Assembly: GCF_051401765.1 (NCBI RefSeq) | Contig: NC_135067.1 | Coordinates: 21,385,501-21,449,500, forward strand | Length of the DNA: 64,000 nt | Direction: 5' to 3' | Source: Calliopsis andreniformis | Taxonomy: Eukaryota; Arthropoda; Insecta; Hymenoptera; Andrenidae | Shown: piece by piece, positions 1 through 12,300 of the stretch | How the letters are laid out: each line of letters begins with the position of its first letter | Numbering within the stretch: position 1 is the first letter of the stretch | Program-made: the position numbers and the translations under genes | Notes under the pieces: model-generated | Databases searched by the model: none | Told to the model about the DNA's origin: nothing | What the model saw: only the letters and a program-made list of their open reading frames with translations

Positions 1-138
1 GAAAACCACGGTTTCTTCATGAAGAGCTATGGGATCACGTGGTATTATCGATCGAGGGATGAAACGTGGGTGAAGGATGGATGAAATTAGGATGATAAAT
101 GTTCCGCGACGTTCGAGGCGGCCGCTTAAGCGCACGGT

Positions 139-158
139 TTCCGCCACGCAAGGCGGAA
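139..158. repeat. Perfect 7-bp hairpin
   Basis: TTCCGCC and GGCGGAA flank the loop ACGCAA. It lies about 40 bp past the stop codon of the minus-strand gene, so it would be in that transcript's 3' untranslated region. Confidence 0.6.
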
Positions 159-199
159 GTTCTCGCGCGTCTAGGGAAGAGGGATCAACAGGGCTCGAT

Positions 200-322
200 T
201 TAAAGCGTCACGATGTTATCGGAATTCCTGATGCGCCGGGGCAGTAATCTTCGACCACGATCAGCGCCGTGCCCTGATGCTTTCTCGAGGACTTCGTCGA
301 TTTCGGAGAAGCTACCTTGAGC
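200..322 (-). CDS. Terminal coding exon of the unrecognised minus-strand gene
   Basis: On the minus strand a pyrimidine-rich tract ending in AATTTTAG precedes an open frame that begins A-Q-G-S-F-S-E-I-D-E-V-L-E-K and ends D-N-I-V-T-L followed by TAA (positions 202-200). The exon is 123 nt, exactly 41 codons, and starts in phase 0, which matches the phase-0 donor of the exon at 3868. The middle of the segment is basic (GRRLLPRRIR). The last three residues, V-T-L, fit a class II PDZ ligand pattern, but that is only a pattern match. No AATAAA is visible in the remaining 199 bp, so the poly(A) site probably lies outside the window. Confidence 0.66.
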   Translation of the reverse strand, partial: AQGSFSEIDEVLEKASGHGADRGRRLLPRRIRNSDNIVTL

Positions 323-3300
323 CTAAAATTGACGAAATAGGATAACTAGTTCACCGACAACAGCCCTTATCGGGGATGTGCAAGCTTTACTGGAAGGGAC
401 GAGCACTTCGGAGAAGTACTCTCTTCGGGCACAAGTACTTTGTGAGTTGATAACGTAGAGAGTGTGCTCATTCGTTTTTTAAATATGTACATACTTAATT
501 TTGGTCGATATTTTATAAATATATGTTTAGTGGCGCGAAACTCAGCTTATGAATTAGCATATGTGAAACAGGCGATACACAATAGTTGAATATTTTTTAG
601 TTTTGCTTCAATTGCATCTGAGAAACAGAAGGTTACTGTTCTTCATGAAAGCCTTACAATTCTAAATAATTGTAGAAAGAACATTTGTGGTCCAATTTTC
701 CTTTAGAATTTTTCCATTGTAGACGGTTATCGCGAGTTTAACAACCTCAACGCCAACGAAAGAACACTCCTGCTATGACCTAATAACACTTATTTTCACG
801 TAGGGTCCGTTCTGTAGAAATAAAATTATCTTGACCCTAATTTCAGTCTAGTATCCACTGCTTAAGAGTGTTCTGTGTGCTCCAAAGGAATCGGAGTAGC
901 GAGAAAACTCATCGAATATTTACCTACACAGATATTCTCCATCGCGATCGTTGATTCTATCGATCAATTGTATCCCAACGCGAGCGCATTAAACGAGGAT
1001 AAGCAAATCGATCGGCTCGTTCGCAGCGTCGTAAAGCTTTGTCCGATTACGCTGAGCTTTTCGTCGCTTCCACGGGCCCAATAACGTTTTTAACAACCAG
1101 CTTCTCGGAATCGCGAATCGTTCTCGCCCCCGTTCTTGTTACTCAAATAATTTTAAGGCAATTACACGCAGTCGATAAACAAGGAGCTATTTCGAAACCT
1201 GATTCAGCCTTCGGTCTTTTTCGAAGGTTACCGAGCCGAAATCGATGAACTCGTGAACGAAATGGAGAGCCAGCTACGCAGTTTCGAGTCGATCGTCAGT
1301 CGTTAGACTCTTCAAAGGGATTCAGAAGCGTGGGCGGGCGACGGATGAAAATGTGGATCGAAGTCTGCCTGAAATTGGGACGATCGTGGGTGGGCGAACA
1401 GGGGAAGCAATTAACGACTCGGATAACCCTCCATTGTTCGACGAGGAAACCTCTCGTTCCGAGGGAATTTCTCGTTACGCCTGCCATTAGATCGCGAGCC
1501 AGAAAAGAATACCGATGCAACCGCGGATGCAACATCTAAAGATCAAGTGTAAGGGAAAAACAATGGGAGATCTGACCGTTCCTGTACTCAAGAGCGGTGT
1601 TAACCATTATGCCTGGGCATTTCTTTGGGTTCACGGAGCCTTTCTTTCTTGTGTTCAGAAGCTATCAGCGCAAGATAATACCACAGGCAGTTCTAATGAA
1701 TATCCTGATTGCATGGTGGTGCTACATGGTGTCGTTCATTTCTTCTTGTTGCAATTCTGAGGAAGTGTATCGTATCTCAACTTATTAAAAGCCAGAGCTG
1801 AACTTCTTTTCTTAGATACACTGAAAGAAAAGAAAAACAGTTTTGGCTGCTGGCAGCTCATTTTTTTGCTTCCATTTCAAAGTTTAAGCTAACAAGTTTC
1901 CCTCAGAATAGAAATGAGCCAAAGTTAAGCAACCTGAGAGAGTTTAGAATAACAAGGGGTTAAGATAATCAGTGCTCAGACAACACAGGAGATTGAGTTA
2001 GTACAGTATTTGACGCGGAACTTCGTCTAAAGTAAAAAAGGTTTCAAGAAGAATCTGTCTGAAGAAGAAACGTCGAATAAATTCGACCAACTCTTTTCCA
2101 ACAGAATTGTATACACTAAATCCCACGGATAGACTTTCCCAGATTCACCTCCCTTTTACATTGGAAATTTAGAAGCGCATCTTGTATACAAAGCTTCGAG
2201 GCCAAACCCCAGGCTCCTGTTTGACTCGAGACACGTTCAATTTCTACAATCCACTTTATTTCCATCAGAGGCTATTGATCCAGCTGCGGAGAGGGCAAAC
2301 ACCGATCATGGAAGACGCTGCCGCTGAAACTCGTATTTGCTAGGCGTATTCTATCCCTCATATGGAAATTAGTCCACGCGAGATAGGATCAGGAGCAACA
2401 ATCCGCAAACCACAGTGATCGACAGGGAAATGAAATTTCGCGACTCAATGGTCAGTCGGATGTTCCCGTCTTCGGCAATTAGTCTGGTCGTGCTTTAATC
2501 ATAGGAATGCCCGCGTGCTTTTGGCACAAGGACGCGTGCACGTATATATTTCTCGTCCCAGTGGAGAAGCGACGGTCAAAGGGCAATAGAGGTGGCTAGC
2601 TAGGCGGAGAATGATGGACAGTGTTTGCGGAGGGTGTGGCGGCTCGACAATTAGGGTGCGCCCAAGCAAACACTCGTTCGTTGTCAGTGTCGGCCCTTGG
2701 CGCAGTATGCCATCATCTTGAAGCCGAGAGGGGTAATCGCGAGGGCTCACGCGTCGTATTCTACCAGCGCTCCTGCCTCTTCTGTCCGACGCCTCATTAT
2801 TTTCTTCTCCTTGAACAGGGGGAAGAGAGAGCAGGGGGCAGCTTTTATGAAGAGTTTTCTTCCGTAGACTCCTTATTCTTGGTCGAGCTCGTAGCTCTTG
2901 CAGCCCCTGTCGGGATCGTAACGAGTTCCTGGCCGCTATAGAGCCACGCCAGGGTCTATTCTCGAGCCGGCTGATCGTGCGCAGCGATTCGTCGAATGAT
3001 TTAGCTGCGGTTTCGTCGACAACGCGCACCCCCACCTTCTTTCCTAGTCGCCCGTTCAAGAGGTTTTGATGCATCGTGTCGCGGTCGTGAATCAACCTGT
3101 CCCGCAGGACAAAAGAATCGTTTGCGACAGACAGAGGGTGTACGAAACGGAAAATGGAGGCGAAAAGGTCGAATTTGAGTGGATGAAACCGCGGGATCCC
3201 AGCTGGGGATGACAGGCAGCATATCGCTGTGGACGTTTACGAGGCAATAACAGAACGTAGTCGGCGCTTTTCATTCCCTGGACAGATTAAACGCGCAAAG

Positions 3301-6300
3301 CTTGCCTCGAGACTCAGCGAACACGTAGCAAACAACTAGATGGGATCTTTGGCTGGTACGTTTGGTTAAGTGAGACACGAGTCTTCATGTGTGTCCACCC
3401 TGCTTATCATTCAGCCGGCCTGCGTGAAATCGACCCAACCGAGTTTTTACGATGCCGTAAAGATCGCGACTTAACTGGATGCTCGTAAAATCGCGCATAT
3501 GAGCGGGAGCGTTGTCTTCACCTCTTTATGTTTGTCTCCACGACGGAGCATATGTGGAAAACAATTCGCGATTCATCTGTTAACACGTGTGTAGTCCACC
3601 ATGAACGACGCTTGAATGAATGATTTCTACATCCAGAAATTGAACTGGATTCAAATTTATTATTATTTATCCAACTTTAAACTTTCTTCGCAAGACTTAT
3701 TCGCTGCAGTGTGGACGTCAACGTTACATCACTAATAATTAATTTATATAAGTATCGCAATTAGTTAAGCAAAAGGTTACAACTGAGAGCTTGGAGGAGA
3801 AGGATGACCACATCTACGAGGAAAACTTCATTGAACTTCTCGACCGAAGACAGGATCTGTGACTTACCTTGACCTTTTTGTCAGCATCTGGCTTGTCGAG
3901 GAGGTTGACGGTTTGCTGCTGCGCGGTTTGGGGTTGCAGCGGCGGCGCCTCAGGGTCGAAACTCACACGATGTCCAACATCGCGCATGAAGCCGCCCCCG
4001 CTTGAATTCCATGCTCGTGTCGCGTTGGTACCCATCATCACGGCAAAGTTCGTACTGTTCTCACCAGTGGTACCAATTTCTTCGTCGATTCTGGTCTCAC
4101 CAGGGGATCTCGCGCCCCTGGCGACTTGCTCCTCATCTTCGTGCACGCTTTCTGCAACAGGGAAAGCGTTTAATTAAGAGAGGAACATCCTGCTATGTTG
4201 AGATAAATATCGATAAAGATGATAGAAGTTAAATGTGATCGAAACTTTTAACACTAACAAAATAAACAAATTAAACAGAACTAACGTTTTGTTTCTGATA
4301 CATAAGTCTGTAGTGAATGTTGAATCTGTGATTAACATTCCTTAACATACAATATGGTATTAGGTCCGTTCGATAAGAGAGTTTGACGCTACGACGTTCA
4401 GAATAATCCTTTTGGGACTATTAATCCCTGGAGTAAATATGTATCGAGAGTGGCAAAGTTTCATCGTTAGTTTATCGAGCATTGCGCCATTGTGGCGAGG
4501 TTGCGCAACGAGATCGTTAGAGAAGGATGATTTTCATAAAGCTGGACGTGTGCGAGATGGACAGAATTTCCTGCGAGTGATGTAGAACGAAATGAATCGT
4601 TCCCCGAAGCCTAGAATATTTTATTAACCGTGTTAAAGTAGATGAAACTCGAATACGTTTCACCAAATTTATTGTTCTTTTCTTATTATCCTTGACACAA
4701 AAGTTTTGCGTCAACATTCGTATAATATCCTTGTACGAAGCATTTTTCAGACAGCTCCAATATTTAAAAACAGGATGGAAGATAAATATTTTTTTACATT
4801 TCAAAGGTAAACGATGCCAGAAATTTTCGTCGATGTCCGCTTAATCGTTTAAACAAAGATAAAATAAAACGTTGTTTTGTAGGTATTTATACAATCTCAC
4901 ATTCGCAAGCAGAATTTTTTTTATTTCTTTCACTAGATTGCGCTTCACGAGTTGATCCATGAACAGAGTTTTTTTCGGGCGCTATTAAACGCCGTTGTTG
5001 AAGAACGTCAAACATGAACACGGACAAGGGGACAAGTAAATTTCCACAGGGTCGATTAGTCTCGATCCTATTTTTCACTCGTTCAGGCTTTTCCAGCCCA
5101 ATGGCTTCCATTGGTTTTGTTATACACACGCAACTGAACATCATTGAATTCGTAATACAATATTTCACAAGTGCTCGTATATGTTTTATCCTCGTTGTTG
5201 GCTGTGATAAGATAAATAGTTTCGAAAAGGTTTGTCGAAAGCTTCCGCCGCTTCTTTCTAACTCTCCTGAAGGTATAACCAATATTGAGAAGAAATGAAC
5301 AACGAAGGAACTGAACGATGATATAGTAAGCATAGACATTCGCTTCGTAACGAAAATATTGATACTGAATATACAGAACTACGAGCAAGGGGGACTGCGA
5401 TATCTCCTGCCTTCAGAAAACGCAAGAAACGCATTCAACTCTCCAGATTTCTCCGTAGAAATCGCTGGATAGTTATGTACCTTCTTACGAGGAAAGACGA
5501 ACTCCTTAAATAGCTAGAAAAAGACCAAGCGAGTTCTTAATGCCTTGAACAAAGAGTATTCCAGGCAGTCGTTTGCACTGTTTGCACCGTTGGCTTCGAG
5601 TAACAGGAAACTTTTGCAGAACTTTGTAAATACCTTTAGAAAGGTTCACTCCTCAGAGGGGATTGTCGAGAACGACAGATCTATATGAAACAAAGAAACA
5701 ACTCCTGAGGACAGGGACTCTGATTCTCCATAGTAATTTGTCCACAAAGTTGATCAGTAGCTCGAGTAGAAAAAAAATTCCAAGACCCCTGTTTGCACTA
5801 CTTTTTTGCTTTTGGAATAAACAAGTCTCATTAATTTATAATTTCTTTCGTGTTTCACATACCAGAATTAATTCGACGATAAAGAGTTTCACTGTCTCTT
5901 TCCTAGGAGCAGAACAACGTGTTGATATCTCGAATGTTACTCTCAAATTGAACACAAAGGAAGGTTATCACAGCAAGACCCAGGCCATCGGAACTTCGAC
6001 CTCGCGCGGGTCGTTGAGCTTACCGCGAATCGCGTGTTTCGTGCAGGGCTTAGATCGATAAAGTGGTGCGCGAACATACACATTGATGCAACGAGTAGAA
6101 GAGTTTCGTGAACGCGCCTATGTGCAATCCTTGGTGCATTGGGTCGAAACTGCTCTTCTCTTCGCGCTCGGATGCCCCTTGAAGACAGGAGTAATAAAAA
6201 TTCTCTGTGGATGGAATTCGGAAGCTATTTTTCGTGGACGACCGATGAATGCTCGCGATAGCGATATTTTTCGATGGTCTAGACTTTCAAGAAGCAAAAT

Positions 6301-9300
6301 TATTTGAAAATCTATAGGCGATAGGAAAGCTGGAAATTTTTGCAATTTTAGAGAAACTGCATTTTTTAATTACCATACCTACTACATACTTCTGTTTCTG
6401 AATTGTAGTTTTCTAGGAGATGCTTTAATATAAATATTAACACTAACATTTACTATTTTAATACTCGCCTTTATGTGTCTATTAAATTTGTTACGATCTA
6501 CCTACTGCTAACAGTGCTTCCTAACATTAAAACCAGCCATCGCGGTGTTTGGTCTGTACTAGTTGTGGATCTCCTAAAAATTCGAAAACTGATCCGATCG
6601 TATATCGCGACTGGGAATCTGGGAATTATTGAATACTGAATGAAACGAAATCGTCGAAGTTGTGAAATCTACCACTTAATCGAAACGAGTACGGAACTGC
6701 AGGTTAGCCTATGCGGCAGCCAAGCCTACGCTGCACCTGTTGCACACCCCATACCTGTGCAGCGAGCCGTTTCCCAGAAGCTGCGTTCGCCCACGCTGAC
6801 GCAACTTCGTGGAAACGCTGAAAGCTCGCGTACTTTTTGCTGCATTTTGCACCTTACTATTCAACGACTACCACGAGCAATCTCATTTTACTCTGTAATT
6901 TGTCATACGCGTATTGTCATCACCACCTTATCTCGATCCTTTGATATCCATCATCAACGGAACAGAATTGTTTGAGAACTATACTGGTTTACGGAAGTTA
7001 AACAGAGTTCTAGACGAGAGAACTTGATGAACAGCTTTCGTATTCTTTATTATCATCAGGAGATACAAATAGAACTTGTAAACTGAATGCGATGGAAGAA
7101 TATTTAATCTGTCCTATGTCAGAACATATTTGCTCAGGATAGTGCAGGTCTGAGAAAGTAGGAAATACAAGATCGAAGGTGTAGGAACTGCCCAGACTGC
7201 TTTATTATCTTCACAGTAAGAGCTTATGTAATAATTTCGCGCGAACACGTACCCTTGGACGCACGCGAGCCCGCGGCGGGGAAAATTGATGTGGCAAGGA
7301 TCTGTCAGGCCACCGAACGATCAGGCTCATTCGTTCGTGTGCGATTCTCTGTCTGAATTCACCTCTAATTATGCGATCGTGTGCGTGCATGGCCGCATGC
7401 GGAAAACGAGGGCTGCGGGTGCACGCGAGCGAACAGTCTGCACGAAAGCAGCGTAATCGTGATGCGCCTGAACCTGTGAGGGGTGTTGCTAATTACGCTT
7501 CGGCAATAACTGCCAATTTCATGCATCGCATTTGCTTCGCTACATAATTCTGCCTTTATGGCCGTGGAACGCGCGAAATCATAAGAGTTTATAGGGACAA
7601 AAATTGGCAAATTTATAGGGTGAACCAAGGTGGGACCCTAACAGCTCCTAAAGTAATTCTTCTGCTCGTAAAATTAGTATTGGAACTTCGGCTATGAAAA
7701 TATGAAATAAACAGGAAGAATTAAAAATAGGCATTCGCCTGTGTGCATACGAAGCAAGTCAGACGCGCCAGCAGGCTCTGAAATTTCATAAATCCAATAA
7801 GAAAAGACTAAGTAGAACTTCCTTTCTTTGAATCGAAAGTTTCCAGCCACTCGTAAATCATGCAGTATGCCAACCATTCTACTCGTCATCGAACTGATAA
7901 TAACAACAATTTTATTCTCCAAAGGAAGCTGAACTGGGACGACTCACGGTGCGCTGTTAACATTACCGATGCCGTTTTATGGTCTCCTCCGAGGGAGATT
8001 CGTACCACGAATGATCGCAGTAAACCAAAGATATTCGCGTAAATCAACGTCAGACTGTCAAACGATCCGTCGCGCCCTGCGGGTAACGCTGTTGTAATGA
8101 GGTGGTGGCTCGAGGAATGTCGGAGGATAAACGAAACGGGGAGATTTATCGGGCTACTGTTTTCACGTTTACTAAAAAAAATCCGACCAGTACATTTTGT
8201 TTGAATGTCGATATTCCGAGGGAAAGGGGAGAAACGACAAAGAAAAGAGAGTCGCCGTTGCATCGTTATTACCTCGCTCAACGAAATTACTGGGAGATTG
8301 TAAATCGAGTGCAGCTTACCTTGGATGTGCCAGCTGCAGCTGCAACTTCTTTTTAGAATGCACTTCTTTCAGTGACTAAAGGTCACTTAATAAATTCCTG
8401 CTACGAGTTTCAGATTGGCTGGCTTTTGAATTCGACGAAGTGGGCGTCTTGGATGAATTCCCATTGTCGATTGTGTGGAGTGGAAGATATAATTGAGTTC
8501 GATCACTGAACTGAGATACTAAAATAAATATTTTATTGCAGGGGTGTTTGATAATAGTTATATTTCATCCACACCTCTATCATTCTTCTTTATTACTTCC
8601 CAGTTTTCAAATTTGCAAGTATTTAATGCTTTTCTAATTTCCAATCTTCTTGATTTCCTTAACAAGATTAGTAAGTGCAGTACACCACTTTGCATAAAAC
8701 ATTTGCTCAAAGACTTCTGTGTCTACATTTTCATCAGCCTTCTGTATTCTTGTTATTCAGGAAGATTCGAAAGTGCATTGTAAACGAACAGTACATGCCA
8801 AGTGACGGGAGGAAATGTGCACACGCTTCAGTATAATTGCGACGAAGAAGAATATTTAATTTGCGTCGGATCTGCATGTAAATGAAATTCCCGGAAACCG
8901 GAAGTCCCGGCTTGTCTTTGAATACTCTACATATTTTTCTTCTGTTGGGAAAACAGAGTAGTGAATACGATGACCACGAAAAAAATTAACGCGCATTATC
9001 CGTCGGTTTTGGGTGATTTTTACACGACTGAGAACACGCGAATGTGGATTGGATTACTCGAATCCGAATTGTCGCTGACGGATTATGGTTTGCAGACGTG
9101 AACGTAACTCCGTTCCTACCGTTTTTCTTCAACCGTACAGGCGGATAAAACGACACCATGGAATGTCGTCGAGAAATCCACGGGTATTACACGTAAACGT
9201 CCAGCGAAAAACCTGGCCTATAAAACTGCTGGAACGATAGTTTAAATCTTTGGAGCTCAGCAAGCCCATTCTGTCCTTTCTCGGTATTCAAAAAATAGGA

Positions 9301-12300
9301 AAAGTTGAAACGGTAGAGAATCGTGGTAAAAAAGTTTGTACGCTTTTCTCTGATTTTTATGAGAATTTTACATCCGCTGTCGTCGAATTCTTATCCTCCG
9401 CCTGATCTGTGTTACTACTTTTTAGAGGATCAGGAACTTCTTTTCCTAGGATTCACTGTTAATTGTACTTTTTATCGAATGTGACTTTCTAATTGCTCTA
9501 CGCCTCCCGAGTAGGTCACAGGACTAATTAAAAGTACGAGCGACGTTGAACGATACTTTAAATTTAAAATTATTCCCCTGAAATAAGAGAATTTTATTAA
9601 ACCTCTTTATTTTAAAAGAACGTTCCTTTTCGTGCTATATAATGTGCATGGTTTTCCATAAGCTTTTTCTGCACAGCTCATGTACTATAATTATATAGTC
9701 CATATAATATATTGTCACTAGCACAAGGATCGCTAAACTCGCGCATCTCGTTCACACTCGTCAGTAGTCAATAAACGTCGGTTCAGGATTGAAATTCCAT
9801 CAGGCTCGAACCTTTGGGAACCCTAGTACTCCTCTTTTTTTCAGTGTCCTCGTTTCCTGCACCTGCCAATCGGCCCGAACCACCTAATTTTATGGTCGAA
9901 AAAGGACCTTTTCGAAAATCCCTCACGCAAATCCTTTTACGTAAGCATTTTCCAGTACAGCTCAACTCCCACATTCAAGAGGTGCAAATTCGTTTGTACC
10001 AGTCGAATCGAATTACGAAACGTTGGAGTGTATTTGCTTGTCACAATTATCACTGCGGTGTTATTCAATGTTAATGGATTCGCTTTATCATCATCGACGG
10101 ATTTCATGCGTATCGTTTATTTAATACTACACCGTAATATTCTGGATCCATCGAAAAACAGGTTTTGCATGGAGCAGGGGCCGATATATTGGCGGAATAA
10201 TAAGGGACGACAAGGAACAAAAATGGAAAACAGGTCCTGGTGACGTGGCTCATTTGCCTCGCAAATGAAGAATCAATATCTCGCGGATAAATCATATTTG
10301 GAAGCGACGGGAGTGTCACTGAACGGGCAATTTAATTTCCCCTCGGATGAAAACGGGAAAACACCGCCCTCGATACGTCCTTCACGTACCTTCGAGAGGG
10401 ATATCGATATGAAAAAAGAAGCAACCAATTCGGTGCAAAATGTACTGGAAAGCGGAACGCCAGAGGAAAAATTTCGCAAACATTTCACGAAGATCGAACA
10501 GATTAGGAAGAAAAACAGAGCGAGAAGCAAAAACTGTCGCAACTCAAACGATCAGGAGTAATGAAACTTTTTCAGTGGATGAGTTCCCTACTTGGACGGC
10601 CGACGAATCAGTGGCGTGATTGAATTTGATTTCCGGTTTCGCGCGTCGATCAGCTGGAAGGCGTGACGGAACCCCTCGCGGCATTTATCTCGCGTAGACC
10701 TCGTGTCGAGGCTTAAATCTGTATTCAACAACCCTAGCGAGAAGATTGTTGGGCATTGTAGAAAATCGCTGCGTCGAAATTTCGCGTTGAGGGGCAGGCG
10801 AGCGTGAAAGTTCGGAAGACCGTCCTCGTTAACTGGAATATCGTTGGGCCATTGTCGCCTATTGAAAAAAAGCTCTGCCTTATCGCTAGGCAGGGCTTCG
10901 TGGAACTTTCGTGGGGATCGCTGAGCGATTCGTCTTTCTTTTATCTCGAATAATTTTTCCCCGTGATGCTCCATCGTTCGTCGCGAGCCAACGAACCGTC
11001 GAAAACCTTCCAGGAGATAAATTCACGTTTTTGGAAACCGCTCGCCCGGGTGGAAAAAGCCACGAAGATTTCGTGTATTTATTTCGAAACTCTTCTCCTG
11101 CCAGCTTACTTCCCGTGTCTGTTTCTCGTATCCTGAGTTGTCATACAAACGCTGCACTTTCTTCCTGAGTCTGCAGTGGTTTGCATTGTGATTTTTTGCC
11201 GCTGAATCAGATTCCAACTCGTTGTAATTGCTTCGTATTTTTATCACACTTTGTCTGGTGTGTCACAGCCGACGATTAATTGAATTGTGTTTCTGATCCA
11301 GCGTAACTTCGACCACGCTCGTTACCGCTGCTCGTCGTTGTTTTCCACTGCTGTACGAAAATAGGTCACTGGAGGATGTAATCGAGTGAAATGGAGAAAG
11401 ATAGCCGACTCTAATAACGGGCGGATTTAAAATTGCCGTCGAGAGAGGGACTATGCGTTGCGCTGGATGTGAGAAATTCCGTGGACCTAATTTTCGACAG
11501 ACTTCCAGCGCAACGTGCCCTCGTTTACAAGTTGATTCCCGATCGCAGAGCGTTCTGTTTGCGGACTAGCCGCTTGGATTCGTGCACTCCTCGTTTCGTG
11601 TTTCATATCGGTCGCTGGTAGGCGTTTTACGCTCAATAAACTGCGTGCATGACGTGAAAAAGCGATGGATATTGGCGGAGTGCAGTAAAACCGAGGACTC
11701 TTCGAGTTATGCACTTTTGATTGGCTTGTGCACCTAAATAGTTCTGGATGTTCAACTGAGCAGGCATTGTTCGATGAAATTGCTTTTGGTAGGGGAATAG
11801 CTGACAATTACTTTAGAAAGTTATTTCATTTCGCTGAGATAGGTTTTTTTGTATTCAAACAATCTCTCCATTTTACTTTTCTCGAACATTCCCCTCTCAT
11901 CATCTCATAATCTCCGAAATTCCACGATACCAGGAATTTGGGTATCATTACGCACAGAAAATTTGAACTCCTTTATTTGACAAGCTCTCCTCTACTCAAG
12001 CTTCCTTTTAATAATTCCCACGGGAGGAAACCTGTAACCGTGCTTCTCGTTTCCCCTGCGGAAGATCATCGACCTTTCTGGAGTAGCACGCGTGCAAATC
12101 TATTACGCAAGCTGCATTATTCCCATGGCAAATTTTGATTTATGGCCGGAGGTCCTCCGCACAGAGCAAGTCTGGTATTTTTTTTCTGGGTTCAATCTTC
12201 TGTTTACAATTTGATAACGGTAGAATGAAAGCAAATACAATCACGCTCGTGTGGATTGCGCAAAAGAATTGCAACGTTCGATAGTACCGACTGGACACAG

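Noticed and set aside
2270..2301. Alternative terminal exon after GCCCTCTCCGCAG on the minus strand, three codons then stop
   Set aside because: A good acceptor, but a three-codon ending has little support, while the exon at 322-200 gives a longer phase-consistent ending.
2499..3095. 198-codon minus-strand frame
   Set aside because: It lies in a GC-rich block where all frames tend to stay open. It has no recognisable domain, and no splice sites connect it to the exons on either side.
6640..6975. Frame with A-Y-A-A-P-V-A-H, reminiscent of cuticle proteins
   Set aside because: The similarity is limited to one Ala/Pro stretch. There is no signal peptide, no chitin-binding motif and no splice donor.
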